Positions 9,662 through 26,074 of a stretch of 37,769 nt of DNA are shown here, one piece after another. Source of the DNA: Actinomycetes bacterium (GTDB lineage: Bacteria; Actinomycetota; Thermoleophilia; Gaiellales; Gaiellaceae); the NCBI GenBank assembly GCA_023251945.1, contig JAHEXT010000003.1:1-37769 (forward strand), given 5' to 3'. The stretch's first letter is position 1, and the number at the start of each line of letters is the position of its first letter. The notes beneath the pieces are model-generated. The model ran no database searches, was not told the DNA's origin, and saw only the letters and a list, made by a program, of their open reading frames with translations. The translations under genes were made by a program, and so were the position numbers.

Positions 9662-10257
9662 GCGGCGGCGAGCGCGGCGTCTGCGCCCGGCTCGTGGCAG
9701 CCCCTGCAGCGCGCCTCGTACTGCTCGGCAGACCCCACGAGCACCGTCTCGCCCGAGTACGGAGCGGGCCGCCCGTCGACGAGCCGCTGCGTCGTGGTTG
9801 CCGGGCCGCCGCAGCGGTGGCAGACGGCCTGGAGCTTGTCGACGAACTCCGCGTGCGCGAGGAGCTCCGGCATCGGCCCGAACGGAAGCCGACGAAAGTC
9901 CCGGTCGAGCCCTGCGGCGATCACGCGCGCGCCGCGGTCGGCCAGCTCGAGCGCCGCTCCCGCGATCGAGGGCTCGAAGAACTGCACCTCGTCGATCCCG
10001 ACGACGTCGAACCCGTGCGTGCGGGCGGTGAGCTCGCCGACCGAGGAGACGGGCACCGCTCGCATGCGAATCCCTGCATGGCTGACGATGTCGCTCGCGT
10101 CGTAGCGGTCGTCGATGCGCGGCTTGAAGATGACCACGCGCTGACCGGCGATCTCGGCACGCCGCAGCCGCCGGATCATCTCTTCGCTCTTCCCGCTGAA
10201 CATCGGCCCGCAGATGACCTCGAGCCAGCCGCCTTGCTGCGGGGCGATGCGGATCAC
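9658..10257 (-). CDS. tdk: thymidine kinase
   Basis: [25 protein letters not shown]-loop, [16 protein letters not shown]...CRGCH zinc site; stop overlaps the znuB stop. Confidence 0.95.
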   Translation of the reverse strand: MIRIAPQQGGWLEVICGPMFSGKSEEMIRRLRRAEIAGQRVVIFKPRIDDRYDASDIVSHAGIRMRAVPVSSVGELTARTHGFDVVGIDEVQFFEPSIAGAALELADRGARVIAAGLDRDFRRLPFGPMPELLAHAEFVDKLQAVCHRCGGPATTTQRLVDGRPAPYSGETVLVGSAEQYEARCRGCHEPGADAALAAA

Positions 10258-10339
10258 GCGGCGATGCTAGTGGGGCAGTCGGCCGGCGCGCACTGCTCCC
10301 AAGAAGGCCTTCGCGCCACTGCTACACTCTTGCGCGCGC

Positions 10340-10413
10340 GGCGGCGTAGCTCAGTTGGTTAGAGCAGCGGAATCATAATCCGCGTGTCGTAGGTTCGAGT
10401 CCTACCGCCGCTA
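10340..10413 (+). tRNA. tRNA-Met (anticodon CAT)
   Basis: GGCGGCG TA GCTC ... GCGGA-ATCATAA-TCCGC ... GTAGG-TTCGAGT-CCTAC CGCCGCT; Ile2 cannot be excluded by sequence reading alone. Confidence 0.9.
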
Positions 10414-10466
10414 CTCGCACCTCTTCTTTATCTTCCGTATCGCAACCCCGAGAACGACAACGAAGA

Positions 10467-10628
10467 ATGGCAACCGGAGTCCGAGTCGCGATCACGCTCG
10501 CCTGCACGGAGTGCAAGCGGCGCAATTACCAGACGCAGAAGTCGAAGCGGAACTCGCCTGACCGGGTGGAGTTCCGGAAGTACTGCCGCTGGTGCGGTCG
10601 CCATACACCGCACAGGGAGACGAGGTAG
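10467..10628 (+). CDS. rpmG: 50S ribosomal protein L33
   Basis: Not in the ORF track (short); [53 protein letters not shown]. Confidence 0.95.
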   Translation: MATGVRVAITLACTECKRRNYQTQKSKRNSPDRVEFRKYCRWCGRHTPHRETR

Positions 10629-10632
10629 CGCC

Positions 10633-10953
10633 GTGGCACGCGAGACACGCAGGCAGCGCCGCGCCGCCCGAGCCGCCGCCGGAGACGGCGCTCCGACCCC
10701 CCGCCGCGGCCGCCAGGCTCAGGTCCGGCCGGCTCAGCAGCCCGTCAAGCAGCAGACTGGACGCCGCGCGGAGCACCCTCGCGGGCAGTTCGTCCGCGAG
10801 TCGTACGCGGAGCTCAAGAAGGTCGACTGGCCGACCCGGCGCCAGACGCTCCAGGGCGTCGTCGTCGTCATCATCGCGTGCGCCATCGTCGGTGCGTACC
10901 TCTGGGGACTCGACCAGGTCATCCGCCCCTTCGTCGACCGCGTCCTGCTCTAG
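10633..10953 (+). CDS. secE: preprotein translocase subunit SecE
   Basis: [45 protein letters not shown] start; basic N-terminal extension. Confidence 0.93.
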   Translation: MARETRRQRRAARAAAGDGAPTPRRGRQAQVRPAQQPVKQQTGRRAEHPRGQFVRESYAELKKVDWPTRRQTLQGVVVVIIACAIVGAYLWGLDQVIRPFVDRVLL

Positions 10954-11011
10954 GAATGCAGTTGAATGCCACATACACCGCGGCCGCGAAGCGGACGCCT
11001 TCAGGGATTTT

Positions 11012-11051
11012 CGCGCGAGCGGAATCGGCGCTAGCCGATTCCGCTCGCGCG
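11012..11051. promoter_or_regulatory. 18-bp perfect hairpin in the secE-nusG gap
   Basis: CGCGCGAGCGGAATCGGC (11012-11029) / GCCGATTCCGCTCGCGCG (11034-11051), 4-nt loop GCTA. Confidence 0.8.
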
Positions 11052-11066
11052 CACTAGGAGCTCCGC

Positions 11067-11600
11067 ATGTTCCGCTGGTACGTGATCAACACCTACTCCG
11101 GGCACGAGAACAAGGTGAAGACCAATCTCGAGCACCGGATCGTCTCCATGAACCAGCAGCCGGCCTTCCGCCGCGTCGTCGTACCCACCGAGCAGGTGAT
11201 CGAGACGAAGGACGGCCAGAAGGTGCAGACCGAGAAGCGCGTCCTCCCGGGCTACGTGCTCGTCAACATGAACATGTCGGACGAGTCGTGGACGGTCGTG
11301 AAGGGGACGCCCGGCGTCACCGGCTTCGTCGGCGCGGGAACGAAGCCCGTGCCGCTCTCGCAGCCCGAAGTCGACCGCATTCTCCACCACGGTGTGCCCG
11401 CCGGCGGACAGGCCCAGAAGGCGCAGGTCGAGTTCTCGCTCGGCGAGTCGGTGAAGGTGACGTCCGGACCCCTGTCCGACTTCGACGGCGAGATCGTCGA
11501 TGTCAACCCCGACCAGCAGAAGCTGAAGGTGCTCGTCGACATCTTCGAGCGCCAGGTGCCCGTCGAGCTCGGCTTCGACCAGGTGAAGAAGATCGACTGA
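11067..11600 (+). CDS. nusG: transcription termination/antitermination factor NusG
   Basis: [25 protein letters not shown]...[12 protein letters not shown]...[35 protein letters not shown]. Confidence 0.97.
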   Translation: MFRWYVINTYSGHENKVKTNLEHRIVSMNQQPAFRRVVVPTEQVIETKDGQKVQTEKRVLPGYVLVNMNMSDESWTVVKGTPGVTGFVGAGTKPVPLSQPEVDRILHHGVPAGGQAQKAQVEFSLGESVKVTSGPLSDFDGEIVDVNPDQQKLKVLVDIFERQVPVELGFDQVKKID

Positions 11601-12025
11601 TGGCCAAGAAGGTACTTACCCTCATCAAGCTCCAGATCCCGGGTGGGCAGGCGAACCCGGCCCCTCCGGTCGGGCCCGCGCTCGGTCAGCACGGGGTCAA
11701 CATCATGGAGTTCTGCAAGGCGTTCAACGCGCAGACGGCGCAGGAGAACGGACGCATCACCCCGGTGGAAATCACGGTCTTCGAGGACCGTTCGTTCACG
11801 TTCATCACGAAGACGCCGCCGGCCGCCGTGCTCATCAAGGAGGCGCTCGGGCTCGAGTCCGGCTCCGGTGAGCCGAACCGCAACAAGGTCGGCCGTCTCA
11901 CTCATGCCCAGCTCCGCTCGATTGCCGAGACGAAGATGCTCGACCTGAATGCGCGCGACGTCGAGGAGGCGATGAAGGTCATCGCCGGGACGGCCCGCTC
12001 GATGGGCGTGGAGACGGACGTATGA
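11600..12025 (+). CDS. rplK: 50S ribosomal protein L11
   Basis: ATG overlaps the nus[47 protein letters not shown]. Confidence 0.97.
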   Translation: MAKKVLTLIKLQIPGGQANPAPPVGPALGQHGVNIMEFCKAFNAQTAQENGRITPVEITVFEDRSFTFITKTPPAAVLIKEALGLESGSGEPNRNKVGRLTHAQLRSIAETKMLDLNARDVEEAMKVIAGTARSMGVETDV

Positions 12026-12160
12026 GCACCGCTCGCCTTCGGCTCGCGGTCGTGGGGGAAACCATGTTTCCCCCACGTGCCCCCTTCTTCCTGAGAGCGT
12101 GGGGAACCTCCCGGTTCCCCATACCCCTCCACGCTCATAGGCCGGGGACCGGCCTATGAG
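12023..12160 (+). repeat. family-1 intergenic structured repeat, copy A (rplK stop to rplA start)
   Basis: 138 nt from TGA of rplK to ATGAG of rplA; hand alignment to 31479-31616 gives 16 differences and no gaps; multiple hairpins. Confidence 0.9.
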
Positions 12161-12887
12161 CGCGCACGGCAAGCGCTACCGCTCCGCCCGCGAGCAGATC
12201 GAGCGGGAACACGCGTACACCCCGCTCGAGGCGGTCCGGCTGCTCAAGGGGATCGAGGGTGCCCGCTTCGACGAGACCGTCGAGGCGCATTTCCGCCTCG
12301 GACTCAACGTACGCCACGCGGACCAGCAGCTTCGTGGGACGATCATGCTCCCGCACGGAATCGGCAAGGACGTCCGCGTCGCCGTGTTCGCCGAGGGCGA
12401 GAAGGCTCGTGAGGCGGAGGACGCAGGTGCCGACGTGGTCGGCGCCGCCGATCTCGCCTCGCGCATCGAGGAGGGGTTCCTGGACTTCGACGTCGCGATC
12501 GCCACGCCCGACCAGATGGGGGTTGTCGGGAAGCTCGGCCGAGTGCTCGGCCCGAGGGGTCTCATGCCGAACCCGAAGACCGGGACCGTGACCCTCGACG
12601 TCGGCAAAGCCGTTCAAGACTCGAAGGCCGGAAAGCTCGAGTACCGGACCGACCGCGGCGGCAACGTCCATCTCCCAATCGGGAAGCGGAGCTTCGAGGA
12701 GCGGGCGCTCCTCGAGAACTACGCGGCCCTGGTCGAGGAGATCGTGCGCGCCAAGCCCTCGGCTGCGAAGGGTCGCTACATCAAACAGATCACCCTGACC
12801 ACGACCATGGGCCCGGGCATCCGCGTCGACTCGGCGAAGACGCGCGATATCGCAGACGAGCTCGAGGGAGCTACAGTTTCGGCCTAG
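12156..12887 (+). CDS. rplA: 50S ribosomal protein L1
   Basis: [33 protein letters not shown]...[15 protein letters not shown]. Confidence 0.97.
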   Translation: MSAHGKRYRSAREQIEREHAYTPLEAVRLLKGIEGARFDETVEAHFRLGLNVRHADQQLRGTIMLPHGIGKDVRVAVFAEGEKAREAEDAGADVVGAADLASRIEEGFLDFDVAIATPDQMGVVGKLGRVLGPRGLMPNPKTGTVTLDVGKAVQDSKAGKLEYRTDRGGNVHLPIGKRSFEERALLENYAALVEEIVRAKPSAAKGRYIKQITLTTTMGPGIRVDSAKTRDIADELEGATVSA

Positions 12888-13018
12888 CTACCGACTAGCA
12901 CCCGCCTGAGACAGCTGGCAGCCCATCGGGGCAGAGGTCCAGCCGAGGTAGGTTCCGCGGCCTCGTTGCCGTCCGGGCCCGCCTCGTGCGGGTCTAGTCG
13001 TTTCCGGAGGAAACGACT
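12888..13018 (+). promoter_or_regulatory. rplJ leader (position of L10 leader) with SD-containing hairpin
   Basis: 131-nt leader with several potential hairpins; AGTCGTTTCC (12996-13005) GGA GGAAACGACT (13009-13018) perfect 10-bp hairpin holding GGAGG. Confidence 0.65.
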
Positions 13019-13705
13019 TTGCTGAAAACGGACAAGGAACGGATCGTCTCCGAGCTCGCGGCCGAGCTCGGCTCGGCGGAGACCCTGATCGTCGCCGACT
13101 ATCGCGGCCTGACGAACAAGCAGCTCGAGGCGCTGCGCGACGAGCTGATCGAACACGGTGCGCGCTTCCGCATCGTCAAGAACACGCTGACGCGCCGTGC
13201 GGCTGAGCTGGCCGGCGCCGAGGCGCTGCTCGTGATGCTCGACGGGCCGACGGCGATCGCATTCATCGAGTCTGCGGGGGACCCTGCCGCAGTTGCCAAG
13301 GCGCTCGCGACGGCGGCCAAGGAGACCAACGTCCTCATGCTGCGGGGCGGGATCCTCGAAGGGAAGGCACTGTCCGGCGACGAGATCGCGGAGCTTGCGA
13401 CGCTGCCGCCCATGGACGTCTTGCGCGGGCAGCTGGTCGGCGCCGTCGTCGCTCCGTTGACGCAGCTCGTGGCGCTGGTGTCGGCGCCGCTGCGCGACCT
13501 GCACGGCGTGATCGATGCCCGGATCAAGCAGTTGGAGGAGCAGGGACAGGTCGTCGAGCCAGTCGACGAGGCAACGGAGGAAGCGGACACGGCAGATTCA
13601 CCGGCAGATTCGGCTGAGGCCGAATCTGCCGCCCAACAAGGTTCGGCGGATCCCACGACTGCTGATACGCCCGCTGAGCAGACTGAAGGAGAAGAGGAGG
13701 AGTAA
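13019..13705 (+). CDS. rplJ: 50S ribosomal protein L10
   Basis: TTG start; [42 protein letters not shown]; acidic low-complexity C-terminus. Confidence 0.96.
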   Translation: MLKTDKERIVSELAAELGSAETLIVADYRGLTNKQLEALRDELIEHGARFRIVKNTLTRRAAELAGAEALLVMLDGPTAIAFIESAGDPAAVAKALATAAKETNVLMLRGGILEGKALSGDEIAELATLPPMDVLRGQLVGAVVAPLTQLVALVSAPLRDLHGVIDARIKQLEEQGQVVEPVDEATEEADTADSPADSAEAESAAQQGSADPTTADTPAEQTEGEEEE

Positions 13706-14097
13706 TGGCGACGGACGTCCAGAAGGTGCTCGACACGCTCGGCAAGATGACGGTGCTCGAGCTTGTCGAGCTGAAGAAGTCGATCGAGGACGAGTGGGGC
13801 GTCTCCGCCGCCGCTCCGGTCGCGGTCGCCGCCCCCGGTGCGGCTCTCGCGGCCGCCGGTGAGGGTGCCGCCGAAGCGGAGGAGAAGGACTCCTTCGACG
13901 TCGTGCTCACCGCCGTCGGGGACAAGAAGATCCAGGTCATCAAGGTCGTCCGGGCGGTGACGGGCCTCGGTCTCAAGGAGGCGAAGGACCTCGTCGACGG
14001 CGCTCCCGGTGCCGTCAAGGAGGGCGCCGCGAAGGAGGAGGCCGAGTCCGTCAAAGCCCAGCTCGAAGAGGCGGGCGCCAGCGTCGAGTTGAAGTAA
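13705..14097 (+). CDS. rplL: 50S ribosomal protein L7/L12
   Basis: [33 protein letters not shown]...[43 protein letters not shown]. Confidence 0.98.
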   Translation: MATDVQKVLDTLGKMTVLELVELKKSIEDEWGVSAAAPVAVAAPGAALAAAGEGAAEAEEKDSFDVVLTAVGDKKIQVIKVVRAVTGLGLKEAKDLVDGAPGAVKEGAAKEEAESVKAQLEEAGASVELK

Positions 14098-14100
14098 CCC

Positions 14101-14157
14101 GGGGTCAGGTCTCGTTTGTTGCACGTAGGTCGTGTGCAACAAACGAGACCTGACCCC
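14101..14157. repeat. family-3 palindrome, copy 1 (REP/RAYT-type inverted repeat)
   Basis: GGGGTCAGGTCTCGTTTGTTGCAC / GTGCAACAAACGAGACCTGACCCC, 24-bp perfect arms, 9-nt spacer GTAGGTCGT. Confidence 0.95.
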
Positions 14158-14303
14158 AGCTTGCCTCGTGCGCTATCCTTCTTGGACGCATTCCATCCGC
14201 TCCGACGGCGGTTGCGGTGGGTTGTGCTCGTGCGCTATCCTTCGGGGTTCCGCCGAGGCTTCGCCCGTCCAACTCTGCATGCATTTAAGGGAGGCTGTCA
14301 CAT

Positions 14304-17915
<3,612 letters not shown>

Positions 17916-17958
17916 TCCCTCAAATCACGGAACCGAGAGAGAGGTTCGAGACGCTCTG

Positions 17959-22530
<4,572 letters not shown>

Positions 22531-22536
22531 ACGCTT

Positions 22537-22593
22537 GGGGTCAGGTCTCGTTTGTTGCACGGCCAGGCCGTGCAACAAACGAGACCTGACCCC
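22537..22593. repeat. family-3 palindrome, copy 2
   Basis: Same 24-nt arms as 14101-14157 with a different 9-nt spacer GGCCAGGCC; starts 6 nt after the rpoC stop. Confidence 0.95.
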
Positions 22594-22602
22594 CTTAAGA
22601 CG

Positions 22603-24390
22603 ATGCACCGGCTTCCGCTCCTCATCGCGTGCGTCCTCGCCGTTTCGCTCGCCCTCGGCGGATCAGCGGGGGCCGGCTCGGCGGAGCTTTCATGCGGCGT
22701 TCCCGAGGCGCAGCCCGTCTGGATCGACTTCGCGGACAGCTCGGTCGCCTTCTGGCGCGAGCGGTTCGCGCGGCCCGGCGTCGTCGTCGCCACGAACGGG
22801 CCGGAGCTCGCCGAAGAAGCGCGGGCCGCGGGCGCCGCGACCGTCCACTGGGACATGCATCTCCGCAGGCGGGTGGGCACTCCCCCGGTGCCGGCGGATC
22901 CGGGACTGATCGAGCAGCGCGCGGACTCTCTCTTCGACAACGCGGTGTCTGTGACGGGCTGCGCCCGGCCGCTGATCGCGCTCAACGAACTCTCGGGCGC
23001 ATGGTCGCCCACGCCCCTCACGGAGACGATCGAGCGGTACCGGGCGAACGTCCTCCGCTTCGTCTCCCGGCTCGCCGAGCGCGGAGGCCGCCCCGCCCTC
23101 CTGGTCGCGGGCAAGCCCTTCACCGGTGGCGACGCCGCAGCGTGGTGGAGATCGGTCGGCCAGATCTCGGATCTCGTCCTCGAGAACTACCCCGACGCGA
23201 ACGTCGTCTGGCGGCAGGGGCCGATCGACGGGTCGCGTCAGCTTCGAATGAGATATCGGCGCAGGGCCGCCGGGCTCCTCGCCGTCGGTGTCCCTCCGTC
23301 TCGGATCGGGCTCATGATCGGCTTTCAGACCGGGCTCGGAAGCGGAGGGCGCGAGGGCCTGAAGCCCCGCTCACGCTGGTTCGAGGTCGCGAAGCTCCAG
23401 GCGCTTGCCGCACGGCAGGTCGCGCGCGAGTTCAAGCTCGCCCACATCTGGTCCTGGGGGTGGGCGATGCGCAACGAGCGATCGAACGACCCCGACAAGA
23501 CGTTTGCCGCATGCGTGTGGCTGTGGGCGCGGGACGAGGGTCTCTGCGACGCACCCGGGCTCCTCGGCCGGGAATTCGACGCCGACCGGCGCGCCGGTCA
23601 GATCGATCTCCCGGCGGGCGTTCGCTGCGTCTACGGACGCAGTGAGATGACCGCTGCGAGCGTCGCTGGGCTCGCCAAGGTCACCGGTGACAGGGAGCTC
23701 GCGCTGACCGCGCTTGTGGCTCGCGCCATCGAGCGCGAGCGGACCCACGTTCGGGGCCACGAGACGCTTGCCGCGGAGCGGCGTATCGTGGCGGCACGCT
23801 TCGGCGGTAGCCAGGCGGCGTACGAGTCAGCGCTCGCGCAGGCTGGTGCGAGTATCTCCGTCGCGCGCGGGATCATCGGTGACGAGCTCCGCCGACATGA
23901 GATTCTGAGCCGGGATTCGACGACGCCCCCGTCGTCGGCGGACGTCGATCGCTTCCGGGCCACGTACGCGCAGGTGCTCGCTCGGCGCGTGATCGTCTCC
24001 CCGGCACCAAGCTGGCTCCCGGAGGGCAGCGGCGTTGTGCTGGCCACCTCCGCGCCGCCGTCGGTCTTCCGCTTGCCGACGGGCCGAGCCGCCACGGTAC
24101 GCACCGCGGAAGGCCGGTTCACGGTGCGCGCACTCGACGTTCCGGAAGCGCTCGGGGCTATCCAGGTCGCTCTCGCTCGACCCGCGATAGCCCGTGAGCT
24201 GGTCGCCGAGCGCGGCGCGGAGGCATATGCGGCTTGGACGCTCCAGAAGCAAAGGGGGGCGGAAAGCCGCCTCGTGTGCGAGCGCGACCGCCTGCCCGAG
24301 GCGGGTGTCGTGACGCTCTCGAGCTTCGTTCCGTTCCTCGCCCTCGATGAGGGCGAGGCGGCCGGCTGGGCGACGTCGCGGGTGCCGTAG
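22603..24390 (+). CDS. secreted protein with GH-like N-terminal region and possible SurA-N-like C-terminal helices
   Basis: Signal peptide MHRLPLLIACVLAVSLALGGSAGA; LIALNELSGAWSP, HIWSWGWAMRNERSNDPDK; LAAERRIVAARFGGSQAAYESALAQAGASISVARGIIGDELRRHEIL. Confidence 0.6.
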   Translation: MHRLPLLIACVLAVSLALGGSAGAGSAELSCGVPEAQPVWIDFADSSVAFWRERFARPGVVVATNGPELAEEARAAGAATVHWDMHLRRRVGTPPVPADPGLIEQRADSLFDNAVSVTGCARPLIALNELSGAWSPTPLTETIERYRANVLRFVSRLAERGGRPALLVAGKPFTGGDAAAWWRSVGQISDLVLENYPDANVVWRQGPIDGSRQLRMRYRRRAAGLLAVGVPPSRIGLMIGFQTGLGSGGREGLKPRSRWFEVAKLQALAARQVAREFKLAHIWSWGWAMRNERSNDPDKTFAACVWLWARDEGLCDAPGLLGREFDADRRAGQIDLPAGVRCVYGRSEMTAASVAGLAKVTGDRELALTALVARAIERERTHVRGHETLAAERRIVAARFGGSQAAYESALAQAGASISVARGIIGDELRRHEILSRDSTTPPSSADVDRFRATYAQVLARRVIVSPAPSWLPEGSGVVLATSAPPSVFRLPTGRAATVRTAEGRFTVRALDVPEALGAIQVALARPAIARELVAERGAEAYAAWTLQKQRGAESRLVCERDRLPEAGVVTLSSFVPFLALDEGEAAGWATSRVP

Positions 24391-24410
24391 AAGTCGGGCA
24401 TGCCTCGCCC

Positions 24411-25526
24411 CTACGGCCAGTCGGCCTCGAGGCGGTCCTTGTCCGCGCGCTTCGCGCGGCTGACTGCCGCGGACGCGCGCGCGTCGAGTGACTCCCGGGT
24501 CTCGTTCGGGCGCCACTCGACGAGGCCGGCCGAGAACGTCATCCGGCCGACGTGCGTGAACGCGGTCCCGGCGACCTCGTCGCGGGCGCGGTCGTAGAAC
24601 TGGCGAGCCTCGTCACCAGCCGTTTCGGGGAGCAGGATCGCGAACTCGTCACCGCCACGACGACAGACGGTGTCGGTCGCGCGCGCGAGACGCGCGAGCA
24701 GGGCGGCGTACTCCTGGAGCACGAGGTCGCCGCCCGGGTAGTCGAAGCGCGCGTTGACCTCCTTGAAGTCGTCGAGATCGAGGAGGAGGAGAGAGAGAGG
24801 ACGGCCGGTACGGCGCGCACGGGCGACCTCTCGCTCGAGCTCGTCGTCGTATCCCCTCCGGTTGCGGACGCCCGTGAGCGCGTCGGTCACCGCGCGAAGC
24901 TCGGCCTCGGCATAGCGACGGGCGTTCCCGAGCCCGGGCGCGGCCTCGTCGACAAGCGCCTCGAGTGCCTGGGCGTGCTCGGGCCGGAACGCGCCCGAGG
25001 CCCGCGCGAACGCAGCCAAGGCGCCGGTCTCGCCACCGTCCTCGAGGATGGGGACGACGAGTGCGGAACGGAACAGCCCCGCGTCTCCCTCGGCCATGGG
25101 CGCGTAGCTCCACGCGAGCGTCAAGGCGCGGAACGGCCGCGCGTCGGGGGGGCCGAGCGCGGCCTCGAGCAGCGCCGCGCCGTCCTCGACTCCGAACGAC
25201 GCTGTCGCATGGAACTCCCCCGGGCCTCGGACGCGAACCGCGGCGGCCTGGGCATCCGTTCGCAGTGCCGCCTCCGCCACGAGGCGGTCGAGCAGCTCGC
25301 CGAGGTCGAGGGTCAGGCCGAGCTCGCCTATGCCCGTCGTGCGAGCGTCCTGCGAGCGCTCGACTGCGCGCTGGAGGTTCTCCGAGATCGCCTCCATGTG
25401 GTGGTCGAGCTGCCCGAGCACGGCCTCGAACCGGCGCTCGGACCGCGCGCCCGCCAACCGGACGGCGATCACCACCGCCGCCAGAATTGCCACCGCTGAA
25501 GCGGCGGCGACCACCGCAGTCACCAT
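24411..25526 (-). CDS. GAF-like + GGDEF diguanylate cyclase, membrane anchored
   Basis: N-terminal TM segment; [44 protein letters not shown] ... [15 protein letters not shown]. Confidence 0.92.
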   Translation of the reverse strand: MVTAVVAAASAVAILAAVVIAVRLAGARSERRFEAVLGQLDHHMEAISENLQRAVERSQDARTTGIGELGLTLDLGELLDRLVAEAALRTDAQAAAVRVRGPGEFHATASFGVEDGAALLEAALGPPDARPFRALTLAWSYAPMAEGDAGLFRSALVVPILEDGGETGALAAFARASGAFRPEHAQALEALVDEAAPGLGNARRYAEAELRAVTDALTGVRNRRGYDDELEREVARARRTGRPLSLLLLDLDDFKEVNARFDYPGGDLVLQEYAALLARLARATDTVCRRGGDEFAILLPETAGDEARQFYDRARDEVAGTAFTHVGRMTFSAGLVEWRPNETRESLDARASAAVSRAKRADKDRLEADWP

Positions 25527-25693
25527 CGCAAACCCAACACTCCCCTAGACCCTCACTGTATTCAGGGATACAGCTCTGCGCTACGGCCGTGGCGGCGGCT
25601 TCTTTGCTACCATCACGCCGCCCGGTTGGCGGGCGCGTTCGCCCGCCGGCCTTTCTGTGTGAAGAAAGCAAACGACCCGTCGTAGGAAGCAGC

Positions 25694-26062
25694 GTGCCCA
25701 CCGTCAACCAGCTCGTACGCAAGGGCCGGAAGGCCCCGGAGTCGAAGACGAAGACCCCGGCTCTCCGGGGAGCGCCGCAGAAGCGCGGCGTCTGCACGCG
25801 CGTGTACACGACAACGCCCAGGAAGCCGAACTCCGCGCTGCGTAAGGTCGCGCGCGTCCGTCTCACAAATGGGATGGAAGTCGGCGCATACATCCCCGGC
25901 GAGGGGCACAACCTCCAGGAGCACTCCGTCGTGCTCGTCCGCGGCGGCCGTACCGCCGACCTCCCGGGTTTTCGCTACCGGGTGGTCAGGGGCGGCCTCG
26001 ATGCGGCTGGGGTCTCGGAGCGCCGCCAGGGCCGCTCCAAGTACGGCGCGAAGAGGCAGTAG
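25694..26062 (+). CDS. rpsL: 30S ribosomal protein S12
   Basis: GTG start; [59 protein letters not shown]. Confidence 0.97.
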   Translation: MPTVNQLVRKGRKAPESKTKTPALRGAPQKRGVCTRVYTTTPRKPNSALRKVARVRLTNGMEVGAYIPGEGHNLQEHSVVLVRGGRTADLPGFRYRVVRGGLDAAGVSERRQGRSKYGAKRQ

Positions 26063-26074
26063 GGGAAGCAGAGA

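Noticed and set aside
10954-11066. tRNA-Trp often found near secE/nusG
   Set aside because: No cloverleaf; the structure is a simple 18-bp hairpin.
10592-12025. Single 477-aa plus-strand ORF
   Set aside because: Read-through frame; only its 3' part (11600-12025) is real L11, the rest overlaps secE and nusG in another frame.
14101-14157. Classical intrinsic terminator
   Set aside because: Strong stem but followed by AGCTTGCC, no U-tract; the same applies to the copy at 22537.
22552-22602. Start of the 612-aa ORF within the palindrome
   Set aside because: Upstream TTG lies in the repeat arm; ATG 22603 begins a proper signal peptide.
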